Assembly (NCBI GenBank): GCA_023229525.1
Contig: JALNZC010000004.1
Coordinates: 62,001-126,000 of the forward strand
Source: Bacteroidales bacterium
GTDB taxonomy: Bacteria; Bacteroidota; Bacteroidia; Bacteroidales; FEN-979
Reading direction: 5' to 3'
DNA: 64,000 nucleotides
Position numbers and translations under genes: made by a program. A model generated the notes under the pieces. That model saw only the letters and a list, made by a program, of their open reading frames with translations. It was not told the origin of the DNA and did not search any database. Of the stretch, positions 25,363 to 34,973 are shown one piece after another; the first letter of the stretch is position 1; every line of letters starts with the position of its first letter.

Positions 25363-28134
25363 ATGAAATTGCTGCTGTTCATACACCTGTTGTTTTTTGG
25401 ATATCCCGCTCAGGATAAAGGTCCCGACACGCTGATTTCCTGTCATATCAAGGAAATGCCGTTCACGGCATTCTGCGATTATATTTACCATGAATCCCGG
25501 GTGAGGATCTATTTTCGCGAATCCTGGGTACAAGGGTTAAAGGTGACCCTTGATGCAGACTCAATCAGTGTAATATCAGCAACTAAAATTGCCCTGAATG
25601 GCACAGGCCTCGAAGTATCGGTCTGGAATAATGACCTGATCATTATGCCGGGTGAAAAACTACAGGAGGGGTTACCCCGTTTTGAGACACAACAGTTGCA
25701 TCCCGACAGTTCCGCTCTGGGGACCAGGACACTCACACAGAGCGAAGAACGTTATCTCACGGGAAGAAAGGCCGAGGTGATCCAAACCCTGCGAATCGGT
25801 AAAAAAGGACTTGTACTGAGGGGTTCCAGTGTAACTATTCGCGGGCGGATCACGGAACAGCAAACCGGAGAAGCAGTGATTGGCGCCACGATGTACATAG
25901 TGGAAACCAAAGCAGGTACGGTCACCAACCAGAACGGCTTTTTAAGTTTGGTTCTCAAACCCGGCACCTATACTGCCGTTTTTGCCTTCATGGGCCTGGA
26001 GACAAAGAAATATTATCTTGAAGTGATTTCCGACGGGGAGTTCAACATCGAGATGAAGAAGTCGGCCATTCAGATGAAGGAAGTTGTGGTTTATGGCGAC
26101 CGGCAGATGAATTTCCGGTTCAAGGATCCCGGGTTGGAAAAGATCTCTGTTAAATCGATCAAAGAGATACCGATGATGATGGGGGAACGCGATATTCTGA
26201 AAGTCTCGGAAATGTTGCCGGGTATTGTCACTGTAGGTGAAGGTTCGGCCGGACTTAACGTGCGGGGCGGAAACTATGATCAGAATGCCTTTTACATCAA
26301 TGGAATACCGATTTACAACACCGCCCACCTCTTTGGCTTCTTTCCTGCCTTTAATGCCGATATAGTAAAAGATTTCTCCATTTACAAAGGGCATATTCCT
26401 GCCCAATACGGCGGACGGCTTAGTTCGGTATTCAACATCATCGGAAGGCAGGGGAACCGCAAACGTTTCACCGCCCATGGAGGGATCAGTCCGGTGGCCG
26501 TCAACCTTTCAGTAGAAGGTCCGTTAAAGAAAGACACGAGTTCATTTCTGATCAGTGGTCGCTATCTGTACTCGGACTGGATCCTCCGCCAGATCGATGA
26601 TCCGGTGATCCGCACCAGCAAAGCCGGATTCAACGACCTATCCGCTTCCTGGAACTATGATTTTCGCAAAAGCCAGCTATCCCTCTTTGTATATCATAGC
26701 CAGGATGAATTCAAGCTCTCCGATATCAATTACTATAAGTATTCCACCAATGGCGCTTCGATCAACTTCAGCCATTATTTCAGCGCAGCGCTAAGCGCCG
26801 ACTTTTCAGTGACCGGATCTCAGTACGCCTTCGGTACCGTTGATCAACAGGATCCGACTACAGCTTACGAGCATTCATTCCAGATTGGCGATTACCGCGT
26901 CAATGCCGATTTAACACACAACCTTTCGTCTAAAAATACCCTTCAATATGGGGCAGGCATTACCTATTACAAACTTGACAGGGGAACCGTAACGCCCTGG
27001 GGCGATAAATCTCTGAGAGTGCCAGTCGGGCTTGGCAAGGAACAAGGTATTGAAAGCGCTCTTTATATTTCCGATTCTCATGATATTCTTCCGTGGATGA
27101 ACATTTCCCTCGGACTCAGATTCACCCTTTTCAATCCGCTGGGACCCAAGACGGTTTACACCTATTATCCCGATGGGCCTATGGACCCACGTTATATAAA
27201 CGATACCCTGCATTTTGGTAACGCACAGGCAATCAAATGGTATTTTGAACCGGATATCCGGGCTGCAGTAATCATGCGTACGGATGTCAATGGTACTGTG
27301 AAGGTGGCTTTCAATCAGCTTCACCAGAATCTCTTCGTGCTGAATAATACCATTGCCTTGTCGCCAAATTCCCAATGGAAACTGGCTGATTATCATATTC
27401 CCCCGGCGAGGAGCGACCAGATCTCTGCAGGAGTCTTCAGGACATTTCCAAAGCAGGGATGGGAAACTTCTCTTGAACTCTATTACAAACGAACCCTTAA
27501 TTACCCTGAATTCATCGACGGGGCGGATTTCCTCGGTAATCCACTCGTGGAAACATCCGTTTTGCCCGGCAAACAGGATGCATATGGTATAGAATTCCTC
27601 CTCCGTCGTAGCGGACGGAGATTAGAAGGTTGGGTGTCATATACCTTTTCGCGTTCCATTGTAAAGGTCAATGGTGATCAACCCTGGGACCGTATCAATA
27701 ACGGACTCGCCTACCCGGCAAACTACGATATTCCGCATGTGCTGAACACGGTGATCATATACCATTTCAGCCGCAGGGTAACTGCTTCCGGTGTCATTAC
27801 CTACCAAACCGGCAAGCCGGTAACCTATCCCGTTTCAGTCTACTATATCAATGGCACCCCTTACGTAGATTATTCCAATCGCAACGAATACCGGATTCCC
27901 GACTATTTCAGGCTCGACCTGTCGCTGACCATAGAGGGAAATCTCAGAAGAAATAAATTTCTTCATAATTCATTAATATTCAATCTTTACAATGTGACCG
28001 GGAGGGATAATCCATATTCGGTTTTCTTTAAACTGGAAGATGGAAAAATTAAAAGTTATCAATATTCAGTCATTGGTGTACCCATATTCACGATCACCTG
28101 GTTGTTTAAACTCGGGAACTATGCATCGGATTAA
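25363..28134 (+). CDS. TonB-dependent outer membrane receptor with STN and carboxypeptidase-regulatory domains
   Basis: 923 residues from ATG 25363; a GTG one codon upstream is also possible. Signal peptide to about residue 18. A secretin/TonB N-terminal (STN) domain follows at about 22-98, suggesting dialogue with an anti-sigma factor. A carboxypeptidase-like regulatory (Ig-like) domain lies at about 155-235, a Plug domain at about 260-365 (MLPGIVTVGEGSAGLNVRGG, NAFYINGIPIY), and a 22-strand barrel follows, ending in a TonB-receptor C-terminal strand. The substrate is unknown. The last 14 bp overlap the DUF4249 gene, so the two are coupled. This receptor / DUF4249 / MG2-like triad recurs in Bacteroidota. 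Confidence 0.93.
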   Translation: MKLLLFIHLLFFGYPAQDKGPDTLISCHIKEMPFTAFCDYIYHESRVRIYFRESWVQGLKVTLDADSISVISATKIALNGTGLEVSVWNNDLIIMPGEKLQEGLPRFETQQLHPDSSALGTRTLTQSEERYLTGRKAEVIQTLRIGKKGLVLRGSSVTIRGRITEQQTGEAVIGATMYIVETKAGTVTNQNGFLSLVLKPGTYTAVFAFMGLETKKYYLEVISDGEFNIEMKKSAIQMKEVVVYGDRQMNFRFKDPGLEKISVKSIKEIPMMMGERDILKVSEMLPGIVTVGEGSAGLNVRGGNYDQNAFYINGIPIYNTAHLFGFFPAFNADIVKDFSIYKGHIPAQYGGRLSSVFNIIGRQGNRKRFTAHGGISPVAVNLSVEGPLKKDTSSFLISGRYLYSDWILRQIDDPVIRTSKAGFNDLSASWNYDFRKSQLSLFVYHSQDEFKLSDINYYKYSTNGASINFSHYFSAALSADFSVTGSQYAFGTVDQQDPTTAYEHSFQIGDYRVNADLTHNLSSKNTLQYGAGITYYKLDRGTVTPWGDKSLRVPVGLGKEQGIESALYISDSHDILPWMNISLGLRFTLFNPLGPKTVYTYYPDGPMDPRYINDTLHFGNAQAIKWYFEPDIRAAVIMRTDVNGTVKVAFNQLHQNLFVLNNTIALSPNSQWKLADYHIPPARSDQISAGVFRTFPKQGWETSLELYYKRTLNYPEFIDGADFLGNPLVETSVLPGKQDAYGIEFLLRRSGRRLEGWVSYTFSRSIVKVNGDQPWDRINNGLAYPANYDIPHVLNTVIIYHFSRRVTASGVITYQTGKPVTYPVSVYYINGTPYVDYSNRNEYRIPDYFRLDLSLTIEGNLRRNKFLHNSLIFNLYNVTGRDNPYSVFFKLEDGKIKSYQYSVIGVPIFTITWLFKLGNYASD

Positions 28135-29275
28135 AAATATCCCACTCATAATTACCTTGTTGATGCTGTTCTCCTGTATCAAGCTTTATGATCCGCAGAT
28201 TGACAGCAATGCAAAGAATAAGTATGTTGTATCAGGAAGGATAACCAATACTGAAGGTTGGCAGGAGGTCGATGTTTCTCTTTCTTCACCTATCGAATCT
28301 CCCTCCTATGTTCCGGTATCGGGTTGCAGGGTAAATATCCTAGATGATAAGGGTAATATTTTTTTAATGGAAGAATACAACCCGGGGCAATATCTTGTTT
28401 GGATCGGTCAGGAATATCTTAAACCCGGCATCTCATACAAGGTCATGGTAGTAGCTCCCGGAAGAGAAATACTGGTGTCCGGATTTGATAAGATGCCGGC
28501 TGGTCCTTCAATAGATTCTGTATATTATTCCGTTAATGTTATTCCGACACCAGATCCTGATGTAAACCATAGGGTCATGCAATTTTATGTTGATTTGAAT
28601 GCAATCGGTAACTACAGTCAATATTACAAATGGGATGTGGTGGAAACCTGGGAATATCACGCCGCCCACCCTCTTGAATATTTTTATGATGGCACCTTTC
28701 ACGAAGTTTATCCGCCGGATTATTCCAAAAATAAATGCTGGTCCACCAATTTGGTGAAAAATGTCTTCACGGTTTCCACGAAAAGCCTCTCTCAAAATAC
28801 TTACAAACAATACCCTTTACACTATGTTGACGGACATACTTCACGCCTGGGAATACTATACAGCATCCTGGTTCGTCAGCTCGCCCTGACCGAGGAGGCT
28901 TACAATTACTGGGAACAGTTGCGAATAAACAGCAATGAACAGGGCGGACTTTATGAAAAACAACCCCTTGCCATCAAAGGCAACATCCAGAATGCGACCA
29001 ATCCCGACAACGAAGTACTGGGCTATTTTTATGCAACATCGGAATCTACAAGAAGATATTTTTATCATGATATTGAAGGAATTCCCCTGGATTTCAGCAA
29101 TAGTTGCAGCGAAGATGTCCTGGGGCGCTTTGGATGGAGAGAATTTAAACCGGACGATTATCCCGTTTATTATTATTATAATGCAGTCGGGGCGTTGAAG
29201 ATATTAGGCCGCGAATGTGTCGATTGTCGTCTTATGGGCGGAACAACCGAAAAACCTGATTTTTGGCCAAATTAA
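28121..29275 (+). CDS. DUF4249 family lipoprotein
   Basis: 384 residues from ATG 28121, chosen because it is followed by a lipoprotein signal (LLMLFSC); the longer in-frame start at 28040 lies inside the receptor gene and adds an irrelevant leader. The DUF4249 domain begins with a beta-sandwich (YVVSGRITNTEGWQEVDVSL). The protein ends with an odd Cys-containing tail (GRECVDCRLMGGT). DUF4249 proteins are surface lipoproteins that accompany TonB-dependent receptors, possibly serving as substrate-binding partners by analogy with SusD; that role is inferred, not demonstrated. It overlaps the receptor by 14 bp and the next gene follows after 1 bp. Confidence 0.88.
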   Translation: MHRIKNIPLIITLLMLFSCIKLYDPQIDSNAKNKYVVSGRITNTEGWQEVDVSLSSPIESPSYVPVSGCRVNILDDKGNIFLMEEYNPGQYLVWIGQEYLKPGISYKVMVVAPGREILVSGFDKMPAGPSIDSVYYSVNVIPTPDPDVNHRVMQFYVDLNAIGNYSQYYKWDVVETWEYHAAHPLEYFYDGTFHEVYPPDYSKNKCWSTNLVKNVFTVSTKSLSQNTYKQYPLHYVDGHTSRLGILYSILVRQLALTEEAYNYWEQLRINSNEQGGLYEKQPLAIKGNIQNATNPDNEVLGYFYATSESTRRYFYHDIEGIPLDFSNSCSEDVLGRFGWREFKPDDYPVYYYYNAVGALKILGRECVDCRLMGGTTEKPDFWPN

Positions 29276-29276
29276 C

Positions 29277-30974
29277 ATGAAAAGATTTTTTACACGATAT
29301 TACCTTGTTTTATTTATACTGATGGCGGCCGGTTCCGGTCTGAAATCACAAGATCTTTTTATCAATGCAGGAGGTGAAAGGATACAGGTTTGTACCGACA
29401 GGACGATGTATGTTTCCGGCGAGAAGGTGTATTTTTCTGCGGTTATATATAATATAAAAAATCACTACGCTGAAGAATTCAGCCGGATTTTTTACTGTGA
29501 GTTGATCACGTCTGACGGGAAGAAAATCGCCGGCCGGAAATATCTTCTTCAAAATTCCTGTGGCCAGGGATGTCTTACCATTCCTGAAGGAACCATATCG
29601 GGAATTTATTTCCTGAAGTTTTATACCCGCTTCATGAGAAATACCGGAACGGAAGATTATAAATATATCCTGTTGAAGATCATCAATCCATTTAAAACGG
29701 AAGTGCTTTCCGGAAATGATCGCATTGACACAATAGATCTGGCGGGGAACAACAAAGAAATGTTTACAGGTGATCAATCTTGTAAAATCTTATCCTCCAA
29801 AAAAACTTTCTCGCCCCGTGAGGATATCCATCTAAACATTAACGTGGATACGGGAAAAGGATTACCTGCCAGGTTATGCATGTCCGTTATCCCTGAAACT
29901 ACTTTTAAGGTTTCGGCAGCCTCTAAAAAAATCAAACCGGATACTGTTAATAAAGGGGTGTACTTCCCTGAGACCCGTGGCATATCACTATCGGGGAAGG
30001 TAATTGGAAAGGAATCCGGCAAACCGGTACCTGATGCCAAAGTGAATCTTTCCATCATTGGCGATAAGGATCTTCTGGTAGTCCGGACCGATTCTTCCGG
30101 AAAATTCTTTTTCGCTTTGCCTGATTATTATGGTAAGAAGGACATTTTTCTTTGTGCCGATGACTTACCGGACATCAAACCCGAAATACTCATTGACAAT
30201 GATTTCTGTTCCCGGCCGGTAAATCTTCCTTTTCTCCGGTTCACGCTCAATGAAGAAGAAACGAAGGCCGCATATAAGCTGGCGGTTAATTCAAGGATCA
30301 CATCCATGTTTAATGTTGATACCATCGCCGGTGACTCCACCGGACAAACTACTAATGTCTCATTCTATGGAAAACCAACGGAAGTGCTTATCATGGACAA
30401 ATACATTGAACTCCCCACGATTGGGGAATATTTCAATGAACTACCGGGAGCGGTGAGGGTGAGAAAATTCCAGGGTAAAAAACAATTCAGGTTTTACAAC
30501 ACGCAGGAGGAAATGTTATTATATGATCCACTTGTGCTTGTCGACTGGGTTGCAGTGAATGATATTGAAAAGATCCTGGCTATGCCTCCCTTTGAAATTG
30601 AACGGATTGAACTCGTGAATTCTCTTTATGTCAAAGGAACCGTTACTTATGGCGGGATCATCAGCTTTGTGTCAAAGAAAAACGATTTTGCGGGTATCGA
30701 CCTTCCAAAATCAGGAACATTTATCAACTACAGTTTTCTGGAAAAATGTACAGACAACATTCCATCGGTTCCTTTACCCGCGAATATTCCCGATTCCCGC
30801 AACACCGTTTACTGGAACCCAGATGTACAGACAAATGATACTGGGAATGCCGCTATATCATTCCCTGCACCCGATACACCGGGAAAGTACGACATCCTGC
30901 TCAGGGGAATGAGTAAAACCGGAAAGGTAGTTACAACGAAAGAAACGATTGTTGTAGCCGGCAATAAGCCTTAA
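29277..30974 (+). CDS. MG2/carboxypeptidase-regulatory domain protein of the receptor operon
   Basis: 565 residues from ATG 29277 (MKRFFTRYYLVLFILMA), the only start followed by a signal peptide; it lies 1 bp after the DUF4249 stop. Residues about 30-150 resemble the macroglobulin MG2 domain (DRTMYVSGEKVYFSAVIYNI, GISGIYFLKFYTRFM). A carboxypeptidase-regulatory Ig domain follows near 240-330 (SGKVIGKESGKPVPDAKVNL). A plug-like or MG-like C-terminal half ends with DTGNAAISFPAPDTPGKYDI. The family often sits next to TonB receptors and is a periplasmic or surface structural protein; the function is unproven. It ends the cluster and converges with the SBBP protein across 40 bp. Confidence 0.8.
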   Translation: MKRFFTRYYLVLFILMAAGSGLKSQDLFINAGGERIQVCTDRTMYVSGEKVYFSAVIYNIKNHYAEEFSRIFYCELITSDGKKIAGRKYLLQNSCGQGCLTIPEGTISGIYFLKFYTRFMRNTGTEDYKYILLKIINPFKTEVLSGNDRIDTIDLAGNNKEMFTGDQSCKILSSKKTFSPREDIHLNINVDTGKGLPARLCMSVIPETTFKVSAASKKIKPDTVNKGVYFPETRGISLSGKVIGKESGKPVPDAKVNLSIIGDKDLLVVRTDSSGKFFFALPDYYGKKDIFLCADDLPDIKPEILIDNDFCSRPVNLPFLRFTLNEEETKAAYKLAVNSRITSMFNVDTIAGDSTGQTTNVSFYGKPTEVLIMDKYIELPTIGEYFNELPGAVRVRKFQGKKQFRFYNTQEEMLLYDPLVLVDWVAVNDIEKILAMPPFEIERIELVNSLYVKGTVTYGGIISFVSKKNDFAGIDLPKSGTFINYSFLEKCTDNIPSVPLPANIPDSRNTVYWNPDVQTNDTGNAAISFPAPDTPGKYDILLRGMSKTGKVVTTKETIVVAGNKP

Positions 30975-31014
30975 TTGTTATATCGAATATCCCTCCTGGT
31001 GGCTTGATATTTCA

Positions 31015-32763
31015 TTACAGCTTGGTAAGTTTTTTTGTAGTAACCCTAGATCCATCCGACAGGGAATAAACGTAAAGTCCGCATGGTACATGCTTGAGAT
31101 CATAACTGACGGTGTACGTTCCCGGTTTTTTGTCTTCATCAATGATTATATTAATCTCCTGACCGTACATAGAATATAGTTTCAGGCAAACATGAGCTTC
31201 TTCCGTAATGGTGAATTCAAAGGTTGTCAGGTAACTTGCCGGATTGGGATGGTTCTGATAAAGAATGGGATCACCTTCAGTATGATCAACCTGATCACCG
31301 ATACTCGTCACGGTTGGGGAATAACCTGCAAAAAAAATATCTATTCCTCCGGAAGAATTTAAAATCGCCGTCCCGGCACCCGGGTCAAAATCAACGTTAC
31401 TTCCCATAAAGCATCCCGCAATCCTGATCTTTCCATCATGGGTCAAGGCAAGGGTGTTTCCCCAGTCGGAGTATGCCCCTCCTATCCTTTTTGCCCATTC
31501 AAAATTGCCGGAGTCATCATAACTGGCAAAATAGATATCCTCCATTCCCGCTGAACTGAGGTATGCTGTCCCAATCCCGGGGTCAAAGTCAACATTGGTT
31601 CCCATGAAGGCTCCTGAATGATAAACCTGATCCTGGGAATCAACGGCGACTTTAACGGCATAATCATCCTGCAGACCTCCTGTTTGTCCTGCCCAGAGAT
31701 AATTCCCCGAAGTATCATATTTGGCAATGGCAATATCAGAACCACCGTTTGAACTCAGAAATGCGGTTCCGGGTCCCGGATCAAAATCAATATCTGAGCC
31801 ATGGAAAGTAGAGGCAATGATCACATTCCCCTGGCTATCCGTGACAATATCCCCGCTGCTGTCATCGCCGGTTCCCCCAATCCGGTTTGCCCACAAATAG
31901 TTACCGGAGGAATCATACTTGGCAATAAAGATATCGAATCCTCCGGCAGAGGTCAGAAATGCAGTGCCGGCTCCAGGATCGAAATCGACATTCCCCATGA
32001 ATGGCCCCGAAATAAATACATTCCCTGATTGATCAGTAATTATCCCGTTCCCGACTTCATAATTCGGTCCACTGACCTTTTTTGCCCAGACAAGTGTTCC
32101 GTTCGTATGATACCTGGCTATAAATATGTCACCTGAATTGGCTGTTGAACTGAGTAAAGCGGTACCGGGTCCCGGATCAAAGTCGACATTGGTACCATAA
32201 AAATAACCGGTGATGCAGACGTGGCCTGAATTATCGATGCAAACATCATGTGACCCCTCTCCCATGGGACTCCCGATATTAAATGCCCAGAGGTAATTGC
32301 CGTCGGTATCGTAGTTTGCCAGATAGATATCGGTGTACCCGGCCGTACTGATGATCGACGAACCGGATCCGGGATCAAAATCAACATCGGATGACTCGAA
32401 CCAGCCTGTAATATAAACAGACCCTGAGCCATCGACGGCGATTCTTGCACCAATATCATCATTTGTTCCTCCGATGGCTTTTGCCCACAGATAATTTCCC
32501 GATGAATCATATTTGGCAAAAAAGATATCGCTTCCGCCAGCCGAATTCAGAAGCGCTGTTCCCGGACCTGGGTCAAAATCGATATTGGTTCCCTCGATAT
32601 TGCCGATGATATATACATTACCGGCAATGTCGGTTACCATGTCAAGACAGTTCTCGTTACCGGCTGCTCCGATAGCTTTAGCCCATTCATAATTTTGTCC
32701 CGGGGATGTGATGCAGGAAAAAATTGAAAAACAGATCTGGAATATGATACATACTTTTTTCAT
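31015..32763 (-). CDS. SBBP-type beta-propeller protein with T9SS signal
   Basis: 582 residues. A signal peptide (to about residue 22) is followed by seven propeller repeats of about 64 residues, each with a FDPGPGT-like motif (VDFDPGAGTA, IDFDPGPGTA) and a paired YDSSGNYLWA motif, the SBBP beta-propeller signature. The C-terminal 80 residues, starting YQNHPNPASYLTTFEF and ending in a Lys-rich strand, are a T9SS type A sorting domain. The acidic DPG loops could bind calcium, by analogy with other Asp-box propellers. It should be secreted and surface-bound; its ligand is unknown. Confidence 0.9.
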   Translation of the reverse strand: MKKVCIIFQICFSIFSCITSPGQNYEWAKAIGAAGNENCLDMVTDIAGNVYIIGNIEGTNIDFDPGPGTALLNSAGGSDIFFAKYDSSGNYLWAKAIGGTNDDIGARIAVDGSGSVYITGWFESSDVDFDPGSGSSIISTAGYTDIYLANYDTDGNYLWAFNIGSPMGEGSHDVCIDNSGHVCITGYFYGTNVDFDPGPGTALLSSTANSGDIFIARYHTNGTLVWAKKVSGPNYEVGNGIITDQSGNVFISGPFMGNVDFDPGAGTAFLTSAGGFDIFIAKYDSSGNYLWANRIGGTGDDSSGDIVTDSQGNVIIASTFHGSDIDFDPGPGTAFLSSNGGSDIAIAKYDTSGNYLWAGQTGGLQDDYAVKVAVDSQDQVYHSGAFMGTNVDFDPGIGTAYLSSAGMEDIYFASYDDSGNFEWAKRIGGAYSDWGNTLALTHDGKIRIAGCFMGSNVDFDPGAGTAILNSSGGIDIFFAGYSPTVTSIGDQVDHTEGDPILYQNHPNPASYLTTFEFTITEEAHVCLKLYSMYGQEINIIIDEDKKPGTYTVSYDLKHVPCGLYVYSLSDGSRVTTKKLTKL

Positions 32764-33399
32764 GGCAGATTTATTCTAATTTTCAATTATTTTGTGATTG
32801 GCATACATCGAAAATTTAATGACGGTTACACCATTGGCCGGAGTCAGATCCGGTTGTTTCAAAATCAAAAATAAAACGGAGTTGAAGAAAAATTTCAGAT
32901 CTTCTTGCGGATAGCCGGTTTCACTTTACGGATGACCGGAAACAGTCACGGTGAAGGTTTCAATTGACCTCACCCTCTTCACCCCTTTTCCTTCTTTGCA
33001 CCTCATCCCTAACCCCTTTTCCTCAAGGAGAAGGGGAGGAGGATATGATCCGTTCTGATATGATCTGCAAATTTATTTTAATTACAATGCAACTTTTATT
33101 TACATAATCTTCCTCTATAAATCTGGTGGATTTTTATGCGGTGCGTGTAAGAATTACAATTATTATGTAAGTTTCTCTTATAAATCTGGTCTTGATTTTT
33201 ATTTGTCTGTGTGAAATTTAAAAAATGTCATGTACATTTGAGTAAAATTTTTTATTGTACTCTTTTGGACTGGAATAAATTATTGGATTTTTATTATAAA
33301 GTTCTAGACATGCGATTTGATATTTGACAGGGAAAGCCCTGTGAGGAGTAAGGATTTTTAAAATAGCAACCAAATAGCAACATATAAAAACAAGGCATT
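32764..33399. other. 636-bp intergenic region with a palindrome, direct repeat and leader hairpin
   Basis: No open gene is credible here. It holds a REP-like palindrome (33001-33042), a CCTCACCCTCTTCACCCC half-copy at about 32968, an imperfect direct repeat (CTCTATAAATCTGGT at 33113 and CTCTTATAAATCTGGT at 33175, each followed by GATTTTTAT), and a short hairpin CAGGG-AAAG-CCCTG (33328-33341) about 60 bp before the ATG at 33400. The repeats and hairpin are most likely leader or promoter sequence of the T9SS gene; I do not recognise a known riboswitch. Confidence 0.5.
33001..33042. repeat. REP-like palindrome, copy 2
   Basis: CCTCATCCCTAACCCC and AAGGGGAGGAGG arms face each other across a CTCAAGGAG centre. 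It is related to the copies at 5269 and 43131. An isolated half-copy lies about 35 bp before it. Confidence 0.55.
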
Positions 33400-34875
33400 A
33401 TGGGCAATCAAAATTATTTTTTGAAAGGAAACTTCAAGCAGACGGTTTCAGCCATTCTCGCAATCCCTTTGCTCTTGTCTATGGCGATTTCCCCAGCTAT
33501 GGCAGATAACGTGATATCCAGCGGAACCACATTTAAAGTCTTATCCGGGACCACAGTCTTTTCTTCTGAAGGACTTGTGATAAAAAACGGGGCAACCCTC
33601 GATAACGCGGGAACCTTAATCCTGAAAAAAAATCTGGCCAACGAAAATGTTACGCCAAATTCACTTGGTTCCGGTACGGCTGAATTCTCGGGAACGGCCA
33701 ATCAAACCATAGGCGGTCAGAACATTATTCAAAACCTTACGGTAAACAATGTCACAGGAGTTACAATTGGTGATAATACCACGGTAAATGGCGTCCTGTA
33801 TTTAACCAATGGCACAATTACCCTTGGGAGCGACAATCTGCTTCTTGGGCAATTGGCATCCATTACAGGCACACCATCTGCATCCAACATGATTATCGTA
33901 ACCGAGACCGGCCAGTTGCGCAAGGAGTTCCAATCAGGCTTTACCGGTAGTTTCACATTCCCGGTTGGTGATGATAACGGAACATCAGAATATTCGCCTG
34001 TTACCCTTAATTTCACAGGGGGAAGCTTCGCCGCAGGAAATTATGTAGGGGTGAGCCTAAAGAATGAAAAGTACCCCGACGACAACATCACGGGCAATTA
34101 TCTGAAACGCTACTGGACGATCACCCAGTCGGGGATCACCGGGTTCACCTGCAATGCGGCATTTCAATATGTTGCTGCAGATGTGACGGGAACTGAAAAC
34201 GTGATTTCCTGTACCAAAGTAAATCCGCTGCCGTGGGTCACCTATGCCCTTACCAACGCCGGAACCCATGTGCTTTCGGCAAGCGGGATTACCACCTTCA
34301 GTTCTTTCACCGGTGTTAAGAGCGCCACGCCACCTGCCAACCAGGAGCTGGCCAACATCGATATTCCGAACGGAACCTCCACTTGTTACGATGCAACCCA
34401 AATTTTAACCGTAGCGGGCAACGGAAACACTTTCATTATTGAAAACGGCGGGAATGTTACGCTTGTTGCCGGAAGCAAAATATTTCTGCTAGCGGGAGCG
34501 AAGGTCAACAGCGGTGGGTATCTTCTCGGACGAATCACAACCAGTGGCAATTATTGTGGCGCCACATTCAACCCGCTTGTTGCCAACAATCAGAACGGAG
34601 AAACGCTCGGGATTGATCCAGCGGCCAAATATCAGTTTTTCAAAGTTTATCCCAATCCCACAACCGATATTGTCATTGTTGAGTTGTTAGAAGAGGGCGT
34701 CTCGCCAACGGTCAATATAACTGTTTACAGCCTGCAGGGCGAAAAACTATTGCAAAAGAGCTTGACAAGCGAATCGAAATTCCAGTTTTCACTTTCCGGC
34801 AAACCGGTTGGCATCTACATGGTTCATGTACAATCGGGCGACCGGTCGGAAATTGCGAAGGTCATTAAAAACTAA
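33400..34875 (+). CDS. Surface protein with T9SS C-terminal signal and shared pre-CTD module
   Basis: 491 residues. Signal peptide to about residue 35 (LLLSMAISPAMADN). Residues about 36-150 are beta-helix-like repeats (TTFKVLSGTTVFSSEGLVIK), consistent with an adhesin-like passenger. Residues about 320-395 carry the same module as the protein at 750, from CYDATQ through VTLVAGSK and KVNSGGYLLG to NYC. The sorting domain begins FKVYPNPTTD and ends ending in a Lys/Asn. It is expected to be secreted to the surface by T9SS. It is followed 12 bp later by the palindromic repeat that precedes the DGR-like gene. Confidence 0.85.
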   Translation: MGNQNYFLKGNFKQTVSAILAIPLLLSMAISPAMADNVISSGTTFKVLSGTTVFSSEGLVIKNGATLDNAGTLILKKNLANENVTPNSLGSGTAEFSGTANQTIGGQNIIQNLTVNNVTGVTIGDNTTVNGVLYLTNGTITLGSDNLLLGQLASITGTPSASNMIIVTETGQLRKEFQSGFTGSFTFPVGDDNGTSEYSPVTLNFTGGSFAAGNYVGVSLKNEKYPDDNITGNYLKRYWTITQSGITGFTCNAAFQYVAADVTGTENVISCTKVNPLPWVTYALTNAGTHVLSASGITTFSSFTGVKSATPPANQELANIDIPNGTSTCYDATQILTVAGNGNTFIIENGGNVTLVAGSKIFLLAGAKVNSGGYLLGRITTSGNYCGATFNPLVANNQNGETLGIDPAAKYQFFKVYPNPTTDIVIVELLEEGVSPTVNITVYSLQGEKLLQKSLTSESKFQFSLSGKPVGIYMVHVQSGDRSEIAKVIKN

Positions 34876-34886
34876 TTGGCATTGAA

Positions 34887-34971
34887 CCCACCCCCGGCCC
34901 CTCCCTACGTGTAGGGAGGGGCCGGGGGTGGGTAATAAAATTTACTGTTCAACCCCACCAAAACCATTGAC
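34887..34971. repeat. Direct repeat copy 1 with a perfect 22-bp-arm palindrome
   Basis: The first 46 bp are an exact palindrome, CCCACCCCCGGCCCCTCCC to GGGAGGGGCCGGGGGTGGG, with a GT centre. They are followed by GGTAATAAAATTTACTGTTC-like sequence. The combined block is closely repeated at 36699-36780, so the gene between (34974-36626) is bracketed. The palindrome could also terminate the preceding gene on both strands. Confidence 0.9.
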
Positions 34972-34973
34972 CC

